Positions 1 through 11,958 of a stretch of DNA of 64,000 bases are shown in pieces. This DNA is from Manihot esculenta (Eukaryota; Streptophyta; Magnoliopsida; Malpighiales; Euphorbiaceae), in assembly GCF_001659605.2 (NCBI RefSeq), contig NC_035176.2, positions 25,042,716 through 25,106,715 on the forward strand, in the 5' to 3' direction. The notes below the pieces were generated by a model. It had not been told where the DNA came from, made no database searches, and saw nothing but the letters and a program-made list of their open reading frames with translations. The position numbers were made by a program, and so were the translations under genes. Position 1 is the first letter of the stretch. Every line of letters starts with the position of its first letter.

Positions 1-1
1 T

Positions 2-1934
<1,933 letters not shown>

Positions 1935-2340
1935 ACTGATATCTTCAGTCAAGTCTTTTGTTGTGATCTTGAGATTGCAGACCCCAATTATGCTTTTGCA
2001 ACTGAATAATGTATCAATTGTAAGAAGTTTTAATCTAGCCATTTTGAAGCTTGTTGATGCTAATCTTACCCTTTTGTCTCTGTTTTTTTGCCTTCAGGCT
2101 TATGGACCTCAAATTTTTGTTCATGGCAGGTTAACTACAGTCATTATCACTAAATCAGAATGAACCTTTTCGGATATGGTGGTTAAAATATAAAATTGTA
2201 ATGAAGCCAAGTTTCGTAAATATAGTGTCATGCTCAATTACGTGTTTGATTCGGCTTTTGAAGTTTGAAACTCTGTAGTTAAACTCAGTTGAGTTTGATT
2301 TTTTGAGTCTTGAACTCAGGCTTAATAAGACTTGCATTTT
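1935..2340 (+). other. 3' flank / probable 3' UTR of the TMEM19-like gene
   Basis: No second coding region is supported after the stop codon. A pyrimidine-rich tract ending in AG near 2098 followed by GT near 2129 could be an alternative untranslated exon. Beyond about 2340 the sequence becomes AT-rich spacer up to the LINE remnant. Confidence 0.35.
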
Positions 2341-2589
2341 GCTCAAGGTGAAAGTTTTAAAATTAAGCCCTTTATTTTTTTTATTATTTAATTTTAATTT
2401 AAGAAATAAAATATATTAATAAATTCATATAAAAATCTTAATAAAATTTTCAAAATATAAAAAATAACTTAATTTGATTTAAATTTGTTAATTCTTCGGA
2501 AATAAACTTTCTAAAATATAATTTAACTCCATGACTTTTGACGTAAATTTCCCTCTGTGGTCCCTTGGTGGTTCGATACTCTCGTCTTT

Positions 2590-3733
2590 TCTTATTCCTT
2601 AAACCTAACTTCTCATTTCTCTTTCCCCATGAAAGACAATTTGCGTCAATTGACTATCAATGAAAAAAAAGATGTTATTGTCCCTATTAAGAGTTCCAGG
2701 GATATTCCGATAGTTACTTATGATTTTTATATGGTGGGAATGTTTTTCATATGCAATCCAATCAATTTTCAGAATATGCAGACATTTTCGGCAGATTTAT
2801 GGCATCCTTTAGAGGGGGTATCTATTATGGAAATAGATGCAAAAAGATATCTGTTTCAGTTTTTTAATGATGTTGATTTTGAAAATATAGGGAATGGATC
2901 GATTCCTGCTTGTTTGGAAGGAGATACAAGATATGTCGCCGGGCCCTATGAGAGTTAAAGCTTGTTTTAACATTCGGCAACCTTTGAAACGGTGGAAGAA
3001 GTTTGTTGGAGATGATGGTACTGTGTTTACTGTGAAGTTTCAATACGAAAAGCTGACTATTTTTTGCTATCTATGTGGGAAACAGGGTCATATGGAGACT
3101 TTATGTGACTTGCGGTTGAGGTTGAAAAAAGAAGATATCAAGTTTGGTTGGGGTGATTTCCTCGGAGCACCTGTTTGTCGGAACTAGAGACTAACAAGCC
3201 TGTGGCTGCGTGATTTCGGCAATTCTGCTCCGCCGGGATTTGTATCAAGCTTGGACAAATTTAGTTGGTTTTGTCAAGTTGATGGGGTTTGTTTCAATCT
3301 CAAAATTTTATTGGCTACGGTTTTGTTGTGAAAAATTCTGAGGGTATATTTCAACGTGGTGTTTCTGGTTTCTCGGAAGGTAATGATATGCCGGTAATTG
3401 TTGGAGCTTTAGCTCTCCGTCACTATTTGCTATTTGCGACGAAATTTTTGCTTTTTAATGGCTGCATTCTTATGGACTGTTTACAAGTGGTTCAAGTTCT
3501 TCGGTCTCTACATTTAGATTTTTCTGAACTGAATTTGAGTTTGAATGATTATAAATTTTTGCTAGACTCTAGAACTGATATTTCTGTTAGATGGGTTCAT
3601 TGTCATGCCACTCTAGCTGCTCATACTTTGGCTAGAAAATCTATTAGGTATGATCGTTTATCTGTTTGGGATGACATCTCTCTTTGTTTGATGAAATTTT
3701 ATTAATACAACCAGTAGTTTTACTTTAAAAAAA
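2590..3733 (+). mobile_element. Degenerate LINE (non-LTR) with ORF1-like and RNase H pieces but no reverse transcriptase
   Basis: Three reading-frame pieces on one strand follow the domain order of plant L1-type elements. Residues encoded at 2630-2958 resemble the DUF4283 region of ORF1 (hydrophobic LFQFFNDVDFENI stretch). Residues at 2950-3187 continue in another frame with PLKRWKKFVGDDG and a CCHC zinc knuckle (CYLCGKQGHMETLC). At 3289-3705 there is an RNase H-type domain (RVT_3-like) with YGFVVKNSEG and a terminal SIRYDRLSVWDD. Endonuclease and reverse transcriptase domains are absent between them, and a short A-rich tail follows at 3723-3733. The same RNase H ending recurs on the opposite strand at 43640-43790, so these belong to one family. 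It is a dead copy, with frameshifts. Confidence 0.75.
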
Positions 3734-3948
3734 ACTTAATTCTTTAAATGAAAAATATTTTTTATTAACTAAATTTTTGTGTTCTAAACATAGGAGAAAA
3801 TAGGGTTTAAGACAAGAATTTGTTTTTTTTTTTTATAAAAATTATTTTAAGAATTTTTTATCTGTAATTTTTAATATTTAGATTACCAAGAAAAATTGAT
3901 TAATGAAAAACAGTGTCTCTGATCAAAGAAAAAAATTACATTATTTTT

Positions 3949-5095
3949 TATAACCACGGGCTTCCCTCACTAGAGGGTGGGGCCTAACCCTAAAGAAGAA
4001 TATGGGTCCAAAGCCCATCAAGCCATTCTCAAGAAGACCGACCCAATATCGCAGGCCCAAGTCTAGATACGTAGAGTAGGCCAGATCAGTCACGAGCGCA
4101 GGTCCGACAGGAGATAGCCTAACCCGATGATATGATGTGAGGGAGAATAGTTGGCCCAGTCACTTTGCAGCCCTACCCGCACGCGAGCCGGGGGAAATTA
4201 AATGGCCGTCTGACATGGAGAGGGACTCTAACGCATTCGTACATACGGATCTGAGTGACAGAGACAGATGACACTATAGCAGAGAAGCGGTTAGACGTCA
4301 CTAGCGGACAAAAGGAAAAGGAATAAAAAGGAAGGAGCGTCTTCTTCCCTAGTCAAGCTTACACACCCACGGTAAACCTTATTTTCTGGATCTCAGAATA
4401 TCAATTGGCGCCGTCTATGGGGACGAAGGAGATCTTCTCATCACCAGAGTTTTGTTTTCGTAATACCCACTGAGATCCACATGGCAAACCACAATGAAAA
4501 CCATGTCAATAACACCCCAAACAACCTGAGCTCAGCTCAAGAAGGTCAGCAGTTCTCTTTCTCTAGTCTTACAACCCCCTTCAACCAACTATCAGTGTTG
4601 TTTAATCCCTCGCCGAACTCAGCCGGGAATATACCTAGAGCCACCATGTCTAACTAAGAACTTCAAGCCATGGCTTTTCAATTACAGAACACTGCCCACT
4701 GGTTAGGGCAGATACTACAGTAGAGGGTCTCAACACTCCATTAAACATACCCCCTTAGCTGAAGGGATCCATACCACTGAATCTCAACCCACCTTCAACT
4801 ACCAGATCCCCCAGCAAAGTAGTCGGAGAACTGGAGAAGGGAGTGGAGGAGTAGGTAGAGAAGAGGAGCCAGCAGTCAGGGTTCGAGGAAGGAGGGTAAG
4901 AGAGCTCATTGAAAATGATGAAGCAGAAAGCTATTCTACGAGGGCAACGGCGAGGATGGAAAGTGAAGAATGAGGAGAAGAGTATTGTTTGGAGAAGAGG
5001 CCAAGGCAAGAAGAGGCAAATTTTCGCTGAAGGGGAGAGACTTGTCAGGAAAATTATGAAAAGGAGGATAAAAAGGTAAAAGACACTTAATAGTT
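3949..5095 (+). mobile_element. Ty3/gypsy-like remnant: 5' LTR, primer-binding site and broken gag start
   Basis: The LTR-like part runs from about 3949 to 4403 and ends in TCAGAATATCA. It is followed at once by a primer-binding-site-like ATTGGCGCCGTC (4404 onward), resembling the tRNA-Asp-type site of several plant gypsy lineages. A gag-like reading frame opens at ATG 4481 (MANHNENHVNN) and stops at TAA 4655-4657. The reading continues plausibly past that stop (ELQAMAFQLQNTAHWLGQ) to another stop, TAG, so at least two nonsense changes are present. Degraded charged, gag-like sequence continues to about 5095. The LTR shares short blocks (CGTACATACGGATC, AATTAAATGGCCGT) with the LTR family at 23803, 36168 and 36704. 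No 3' LTR was seen. Confidence 0.65.
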
Positions 5096-5143
5096 AGAAA
5101 AAAAAAAAAAGTCAAAACAGATGATATATGAATGTTCAACACT

Positions 5144-5149
5144 TTTATT
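5144..5149 (-). terminator. AATAAA polyadenylation signal of the CYSTM gene
   Basis: On the minus strand AATAAA lies about 165 nt downstream of the CYSTM stop codon, a typical distance for a plant 3' UTR. Confidence 0.5.
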
Positions 5150-5312
5150 AATAAAATTATGTAGCAGAATAACATAGGTGAGACATAACACAGGGAATTA
5201 ACTGGAAAGACGCAAACTGTCGTCACTGAGTAGTGACAACTACACCAACAGCAGCAGCAGTAATTTATTAAAGTGAACTGATACAACACAACAGAAGTCT
5301 TCACTGTCTTAA

Positions 5313-5565
5313 TTAGCAGCAGCAGCACAGAACATCTAAGCAACATTCACAAGTCTCGAAGCAGCAAAAACAGCAACACAGAGCAAACAAGCTGCAAAAT
5401 TTGTTTCCAAATAACAAAGGATTAGAAAATTCCTTTTACTAATAAGAGGGAAAAAAAAAAACTAAAAATAAGAGAAACCCACCAGGCATAGAGGAAGCCT
5501 TTGTCCTCATGCCTCCTCTTAACATGATCAGCATATGACATCTCTTGATAAGCTGGTGCATCCAT
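5313..5565 (-). CDS. Cysteine-rich transmembrane module (CYSTM) small protein, two exons
   Basis: A small gene in two exons: 5483-5565 (ATG at 5565, 27 codons plus two bases) and 5313-5391 (stop TAA 5313-5315), joined across a 91-bp intron with GT and CAG borders. The 53-residue product begins [15 protein letters not shown], continues with the charged [12 protein letters not shown] segment, and ends in a very Cys-rich hydrophobic tail ([22 protein letters not shown]). This is the layout of plant CYSTM proteins: a polar N-terminus and one membrane segment packed with cysteines. The family is membrane-associated and linked to stress tolerance; the exact role here is inferred. The reading frame is intact and the splice phases fit. 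An upstream in-frame ATG at 5607 exists, but MDAP matches the usual family start. It lies in opposite orientation just beyond the gypsy remnant. Confidence 0.85.
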
Positions 5566-5649
5566 TCTCTCTCCCTTCCTGTTTCTCTGGAAATCAGGAG
5601 ACACCAAAAACTACAACCTTTGAACACAAACTAATGAAGGCTTGTTGGA

Positions 5650-5730
5650 TAATATGTATAAATGTACGTGGCAAACGGATACTTAAGGAGATTTGAGGAG
5701 GAAGATTAGAAGTTTGTGCAATACGTGGAA
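5650..5730 (-). promoter_or_regulatory. Candidate CYSTM promoter with two ACGTGG motifs
   Basis: Upstream of the minus-strand ATG (5565) a TATA-like TTTATAC lies near 5656-5663. ACGTGGC at 5666-5672 and ACGTGG at 5723-5728 (plus-strand reading) match the ABRE/G-box core bound by plant bZIP factors in abscisic-acid and stress responses. Position and orientation suit a proximal promoter. Function is inferred from motif and family only. Confidence 0.4.
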
Positions 5731-6580
5731 ACACTTGATTGGTTAGATATTTGTAATGGTCCAATTTGTCATCGTCAAACATTTTATTATATTCCTCATG
5801 TTATTTTCATTACGTAGGATTATCTAGTTTTGTGAGAAACCTAACTCGTTAAGCTTTCTTAAGTCTTCTTTCTTTTATATATATATATATATTTTTTGGA
5901 GCAAGCAAGCTTTCTTTAGGATTGTCTTGAAGACCAAGAAATTTCGTAAATGTTTTTTTTTTTAAAAAGAAATTATTATTTAATTTTTATATTATGAAAA
6001 AATTATTAATAAATTTCCCAGATTTAATTTTTTTTTTTCATAAAATAGGGAAATAATTAATTGACAGAATTTGAAGAAGGAAAAAAAAAATTCTGAATCG
6101 TATTTTCTTCTAATTTTTTCTTCCTATCTCACGATGATAGACTTATGACTTTTTTTTTCACGTAAATTAAACAAATATAGAGTGGGTTCGTATGACGCAG
6201 GATTTTTATTTTTTTATTTTCTTAAAACTAAAAACAGTTTTTTGATATTTAATATTTATTTCTTAAGTTTGTATAAAAATAAGTATAAATTTTATATAAT
6301 AATAAAAAATAAAATATGTTTTAAAACATGATATTTAATAATAAAATAAGAGCGTAAATAATTTTATAAATAATTATATGTAAAAATAAATAATAAATTA
6401 TATTTACATTCTATATAATATTATAATAAAAAATTATTATTTGATCTTCGGTTATATAAAAAATTAATTAGTTAATTGCTTAACTTTTAAAAATATATTA
6501 AAATATCATTAAAATTTTAAAAATTTTATCGATTAATTTTTCCTGTTTATTTTAATTGTCAAATAGTATAAAAATAAAAA

Positions 6581-7196
6581 TTACTATTTAGTACTTATAA
6601 TATAGGAAAAGTCACTAATTAATTTATTAATTTTAAAAAATATATTAAAATATTCCTAAATTTTTTAAAAATTTTATTAATTAATCCCCTATCAATTTTA
6701 GTTGTTAATTGTTATAAAATTTTTTTAAATATTCTCAATATGAAAGAATTAATTAGTAGACATTTTTATAAAATTAAGAGATCAACTAATCAATTTTCTC
6801 TTACTATAAGGACTGAATAGTAAAATATTTAATAATTAAAATTAATAAAAAAAACTAATTAATATATTTTCAGTATCTTAAGAACACTTCAATGTATTTT
6901 TTAAAATAAAAAAAATTAATTAATGAGTTTTTGATATTATATAGACTAAATAGTAAATTTTTCTTACAAAAAATTTAAAACACCTTCAATACAGAAGAAT
7001 TTTTATAAAATTAAAAGATTAATTAATGAGTTTTTTATATTATAGGACTAAATAGTTAATATTCAATAATTAAAATTAATAAAAAATTAATTAGTATATT
7101 TTTTAAAATTTAAAAGTTGTTTTAATTTATTTTATAAAATTAAAAAATTAATTAATAATTTTTTTTATATTATAAAAATTAAATAGTAAAATTTTT
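6581..7196. repeat. Cluster of AT-rich MITE-like arms in both orientations
   Basis: A forward arm at about 6581-6670 reads TTACTATTTAGTACTTATAA, then a GGAAAA..CACTAATTAATTTATTAA-type phrase. Reverse-complement versions (ATTATAGGACTAAATAGT-like) recur at about 6781-6830, 6917-6960, 7013-7060 and 7139-7196. Related phrases appear near 8940-9100, 16540-16700, 33680-33760 and 43030-43110. The inverted arrangement suggests several nested or fused short inverted-repeat elements. No clean target duplication was identified. Confidence 0.45.
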
Positions 7197-7462
7197 TATA
7201 ATAATAAAATAACAATATATTTTATAAATTAATTAAATAAATATGTATTTAAAACATAAATTTAATTAGTGAAAAAAAATTTTAAAATTTATAATAATAA
7301 TTTAATAAAAATTGTAAAGAAAAATAATAAATTTTTTATAATAATAAAAAAATATATTTTATAAATTAATTAAACAAATAAGTATTTAAAATATAAATTT
7401 AATTGGTGAAATAAAATTTTAAAATTTATAATAATAATTTAGTAAAAATCGTAAAGAAAAAT
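7190..7462. repeat. Tandem duplication of about 138 bp, two copies
   Basis: Copy one starts near 7190 and copy two near 7329. Both run through TATATTTTATAAATTAATTA, an AAATTTAATTnGTGAAA segment and a TGTAAAGAAAAATAATA-type end (CGTAAAG in the second), with only scattered differences by eye. Confidence 0.6.
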
Positions 7463-9886
7463 AATAATTTGATAGAATATGTAATAAAAAAATTAATATT
7501 TATAGTTTTTAATTTTTAATTTTTTATTTTAAAAATATTTTTTAATAAATAATAAAAATAAAAACATAACACTATGAAACAAAAAAAATTTTATATTTTT
7601 TAAAAAATAAAAAATCGTAACAATAACGAATGCATCCGTAATTATTAAATTAAAATAATACATTTTATTCCGTTTATTAATATGTCTTTTGCTTATAATT
7701 TTTTATTATTAAATTGTTTTTACATTAATAAATTATATATATATATATATTAAACAGAAATATATAAGAAGATTAACAAATGACTTATAATTTAAAATGA
7801 GAATTTACGTTTGATTTTTCAAGAGAACAGTAGAATTTGAATTTATTAATACCGTCGTTCATTTACTGAAAACAAATAATTTAAAGAGGAAGTAACAATA
7901 AATTGGACTTCTTCCTTCTCCCAATTTTTTTTTCTTCAAAAAAAAAAATCAATTTCCTCATCTCCCTCATATAATTTTAATTTATTTTCTTAATTATTTT
8001 CTGATTGATCATAATAATATGGGAAAAGTATCATATATTTGACACTTTAATTTAATTTTTAATAAATCATATGCTAAAATTTATTCCGTTAGCATTAAAA
8101 ATTATTCGTAATATAATTAAGAATTTCAAAAGGGTTTAATTTAATTAATTCTCTTATTTAAATAAAATAATTTAATTTTTTTAATTTTAAAATAAATTAA
8201 AATTATGTGACTAAAAAACTGTGATCGGTGAATTTGTAACAAGAGAGTGCAGTGATTAATATTTATAATAGTTATTCCGACGTTAAAGTTAATAAATTAA
8301 AGAAAATGATGAAAATATTGAGATGTTTTGAATTTAATAATAATTATATAAAATTGTATATTTAATTTTTATATTTATCAATTTATATACTGTAAAGACA
8401 TGAAAATTGTTATCAAATCTTTTAAAAATTCAAATAATATATACTAGTAGATAGGTGATTCCGAGATTATAAGTGTGAAGAAGATATATTAGATTGTATT
8501 TTATAATAGTAATTTTCTCGTTAGATCTGCCCTATAATTGAGAAGGTGAACGAAAAACTAAGATTTACAGCATTTGAATTTTTTTTTTTACAGATAAAAT
8601 CGCTTAAATAATAGATTATTTTAAATGATTATCGTGTTATATCATATAATATTTTATTTAATTTATTTATTTTTAAAATAAATTATTATATTGAAAAGTT
8701 AAAAATAAAAATTTAAATCAATAATTTTAATTAAAGAATAATTTTATTATATTAATTATATTTCATAAGATGGCTAACAATATTAAATACTTGCCATTAA
8801 AGTGTTAATGAAATAAAGTTCAGAAACTATTTTGTTAAAAATTAGGGTAAATTATAATATGGTTATGTTAAAATCAAACGCCCTAAAACAAATATTAGAA
8901 TAAGTCGCATTAACTATACTGCTATAAAAATTAATATATATACAGTAACAATATAAATGAAAAATTATTATTTAATTTTTATGATATATAAAAATTTATT
9001 AATTGATTTTTAAATTTTAAAAAATATATAAAAATATTCATAAAATTTTAAAAATTCTATTAATTCATTTTTCTGTTAATTTATAAGAAAACTTTAATCG
9101 ATCACAAAGATTAATTAATTTATATTTTAATAAATTAAAAAATTAATTAACGCTTATGGATTAAATTAGCGAAAAAATTAATTAGTCGATTTTTTAATAT
9201 TTTTATATGTTTTTAAAATTAATGAAATAATTAATTTAATTAAACCATAAATTTAATTATAAATTTTAAAAAATTATTTTTAAAATATAACTTTAAAACT
9301 ATTAATTTAATAAAATTATATTTAAAAATTATATTTTTTAAAAATTTAGGTGGTCACAAGTAAAATTAAGGTGTTTGATAAGAAAAAATATTAAAATATA
9401 TACTTGCAAATATACATTTAGCTTTAATTCCTATAATCTCAAAAGGATTAAGAAATTGTCATATAATTAAGTTTAAACTCATTTTTTTTTTCTATTTAGA
9501 TTATAAAATTTGTTTTAATTTCTATATCTACTTTTTTTTAAATTTATTTATTTCAAATTAATCATTAATGTGTTAAAACAATGTATTAAATTTTAACATA
9601 TTTTACTTGTGCATTTTTATATTTTATATTATTTTTTAAAATTATTTTTATTTAACAATGCATAATGTTTAAAAATAAAAATTCTATTTGATAAAAATTC
9701 AGTTTTTTCAAATTATGACTCAAAATTATTTTCAAAAAATAAAAAAGAAAATTTTTTTATTCAACCAAACCAACCAACCAAAGCTATCACAAATGGAAAT
9801 TTATCTCGAATGGGGGAGCTGACCGAGTTTAGACTTTAGATCCGCCTGAGAGTAATAGTGGCGCTGCATCTAAAGGTGGAAATTTC

Positions 9887-9906
9887 AGCCACCGCATCTG
9901 GTGGCT
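9887..9906. repeat. Short perfect hairpin in an isolated GC-richer island
   Basis: AGCCACC, a 6-base loop GCATCT, then GGTGGCT form a perfect 7-bp stem. It sits in a roughly 150-bp island (9785-9935) of balanced base composition surrounded by AT-rich spacer. No gene or known element was recognised in the island. Confidence 0.5.
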
Positions 9907-9935
9907 ACCAATGGCGGCGTTATTTTAGAATTTTT

Positions 9936-11270
9936 AAAAATCAATTTTTATTTTAATCGAATTCATTTAATTCAGTTTAATTTAATTTAATTTGATCGGT
10001 TAAATTTTTTAATAAATTTTTTAATTTTAAATTTTAATTAAAATATTTTAATTCTAATTATAATTTAATCTTTTTAAATTATATAAAAAAAATACTATTG
10101 CTTTTCTATTTTTATTATTTTTTTAATTAAAATTGAATTGAATTGAAATAATAAAAAAATTTTAAAATAAAAATTGAATTGAATAAAATAAAAAATTAAA
10201 TTAAAATTTTAAATTAATTTAATTCTATTAATTTTTTTAATTTATACCGAGTAACTTACTATACCCAAATCAACAGAGAATCACTTTTAATAAGTATATA
10301 AATTTTATTCACTTTATTTATTTTATATATATTAAAAATAATATTTTATTAATATTTTAATTATATTTATTTTAAAAACATTAAATTTTAAAGATATTAA
10401 ATATAAAAAATTAAACATTTATGATAATTCACATTTATATTCAACTCTTTAAATTTTGAATGATAAAATTAAATCTTTTTAGTTTATCACAATTATAGCT
10501 AAAAAAATTAAATTAAATTTAAAAAAATTATAATATAATTTTTAAAATTTTATATTATTAATAAAATATATAATTCTTTCATTTAAATTTTATATTGAAA
10601 TTAAATATATTTTACATTTATTATATATAATATTAAATATATTATAAATATTTATTATAAATAAATTTATATTATATAAAATATCAAATATAAATAATAT
10701 GTATTAAAATATTTTATTGGATGCTTATATTTAATATTATAAATTATGTATATATAAAAATATATGTGAAAAATTTTATTTTTTATTAATAATATTTTAA
10801 TAGAATAAAATATTATATATTTTAAATTGTAAAATTTTATTTTATATTATATTTTAATTTTTTATTAATAATTTATAATATTATATAAAAGGAAATAGAG
10901 AATAAACAAGCGATTAATAAAATATGAAAGTGTTATAATAAAAATATGTATTTAAAGATTATTTTATTAATTAAATAGAACTTTAGAGTAACTTTTTTTT
11001 TAAATTGTCTCTTTGACTATAATTATGATAAATTAAAATGATTTTATTTTATTATCAAATTATCCTAAACATCAGAATTCTTTTTTTATCTAATATCTCT
11101 AAATGTTATTAAATATTAAGAAATATTTTAAATGTTTATTTTAAAAAATAATAATTAATAATAACTTATTTTGAAAATAAAATAAAATTAAAAAAGTTAC
11201 AATAGCAATATAAAAAAATAACAATATTTCAAAACGATAAAAAAGAAAAAAATATTTCCATTTAGAACTC
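9936..11270. other. AT-rich intergenic spacer
   Basis: Only A/T-dominated low-complexity sequence is visible between the island at 9.8 kb and the 3' side of the PP2A subunit gene. Confidence 0.7.
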
Positions 11271-11580
11271 AATGAGGTTTAAATAATGTTTCCATTTCCT
11301 TCTTAATTTTCATAGAAGTGAGAGTCAGCTCAGTAGAATCCATTCCATTAATTAAGGAAAGCAAAGTGAATCCCAGAGTCGCATATCCTGTGTATTCTAT
11401 AATTTATCACAGGCATCTATCTTCATGACATTTCAACTTTCTTCCAAACTCCAGATGCATGCAAAATCCAACCCAGTGCTAAATGTTTCATAAGCTGAGG
11501 AAAGAAATGGGAATTAGCTATACAACTTAAAGTGTAATAAAGCAAACAGCTAGAAATCCTTGCTGGGTTATAGTAAGGAC

Positions 11581-11806
11581 AGAAGCAGCAGCAGCAGCAG
11601 CTCCATTTTCAGAGCAAGGAGACAAATTACAACTCTTGAAAAGAATAAATATGGGCAGAAAAACAAACAGCCCTTGGGGTATTGTAGAAACAGGGGATGT
11701 CAATACACATAATTGCAAGCTATGGGGCAATTCCATCACAGCCCCCATCTGCCAAACAAACCTTCAAGGTGGCTGCAGCCGCAGCAGCAGCAGCGCCGCG
11801 GCAGCA
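11581..11806. repeat. CAG/GCA trinucleotide runs in the 3' flank of the PP2A B' gene
   Basis: An AGCAGCAGCAGCAGCAGC run lies at 11585-11602, and a second GCAGCnGCAGCAGCAGCAGCG run near 11773-11806. Both fall downstream of the PP2A B' stop codon, within the probable 3' UTR, and could be length-polymorphic. Confidence 0.55.
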
Positions 11807-11958
11807 TTACTACTTATAATACAACACCTTAGCACAAGATGCAAATCCTACTAGCATCCTAGATTCCTTCCTATTTCAGGAAATGATTTCAGCACTGCAA
11901 TCAGATTGGCACAATTGTTTGTTTCTTTCGCCGACAGTGTTGCTCACACTATTAGATA

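Larger units (their letters stand above)
5775..9780. other. AT-rich intergenic spacer
   Basis: No coding sequence is supported. The stretch holds (TA)n runs near 5875-5892 and 7735-7750, several copies of an AT-rich dispersed repeat (6581-7196) and a local duplication (7190-7462), and otherwise low-complexity A/T sequence. Confidence 0.7.

Noticed and set aside
4755..5346. Long minus-strand open frames with Pro/Ser- and Cys-rich translations
   Set aside because: They overlap the gypsy gag remnant and the CYSTM second exon in the wrong frame; the Cys-rich part is explained by the real CYSTM exon.
5422..5627. Two overlapping minus-strand frames extending the CYSTM exon to about 61 residues
   Set aside because: The frames read through the splice donor at 5482 into the intron; only the part from 5565 to 5483 is coding.
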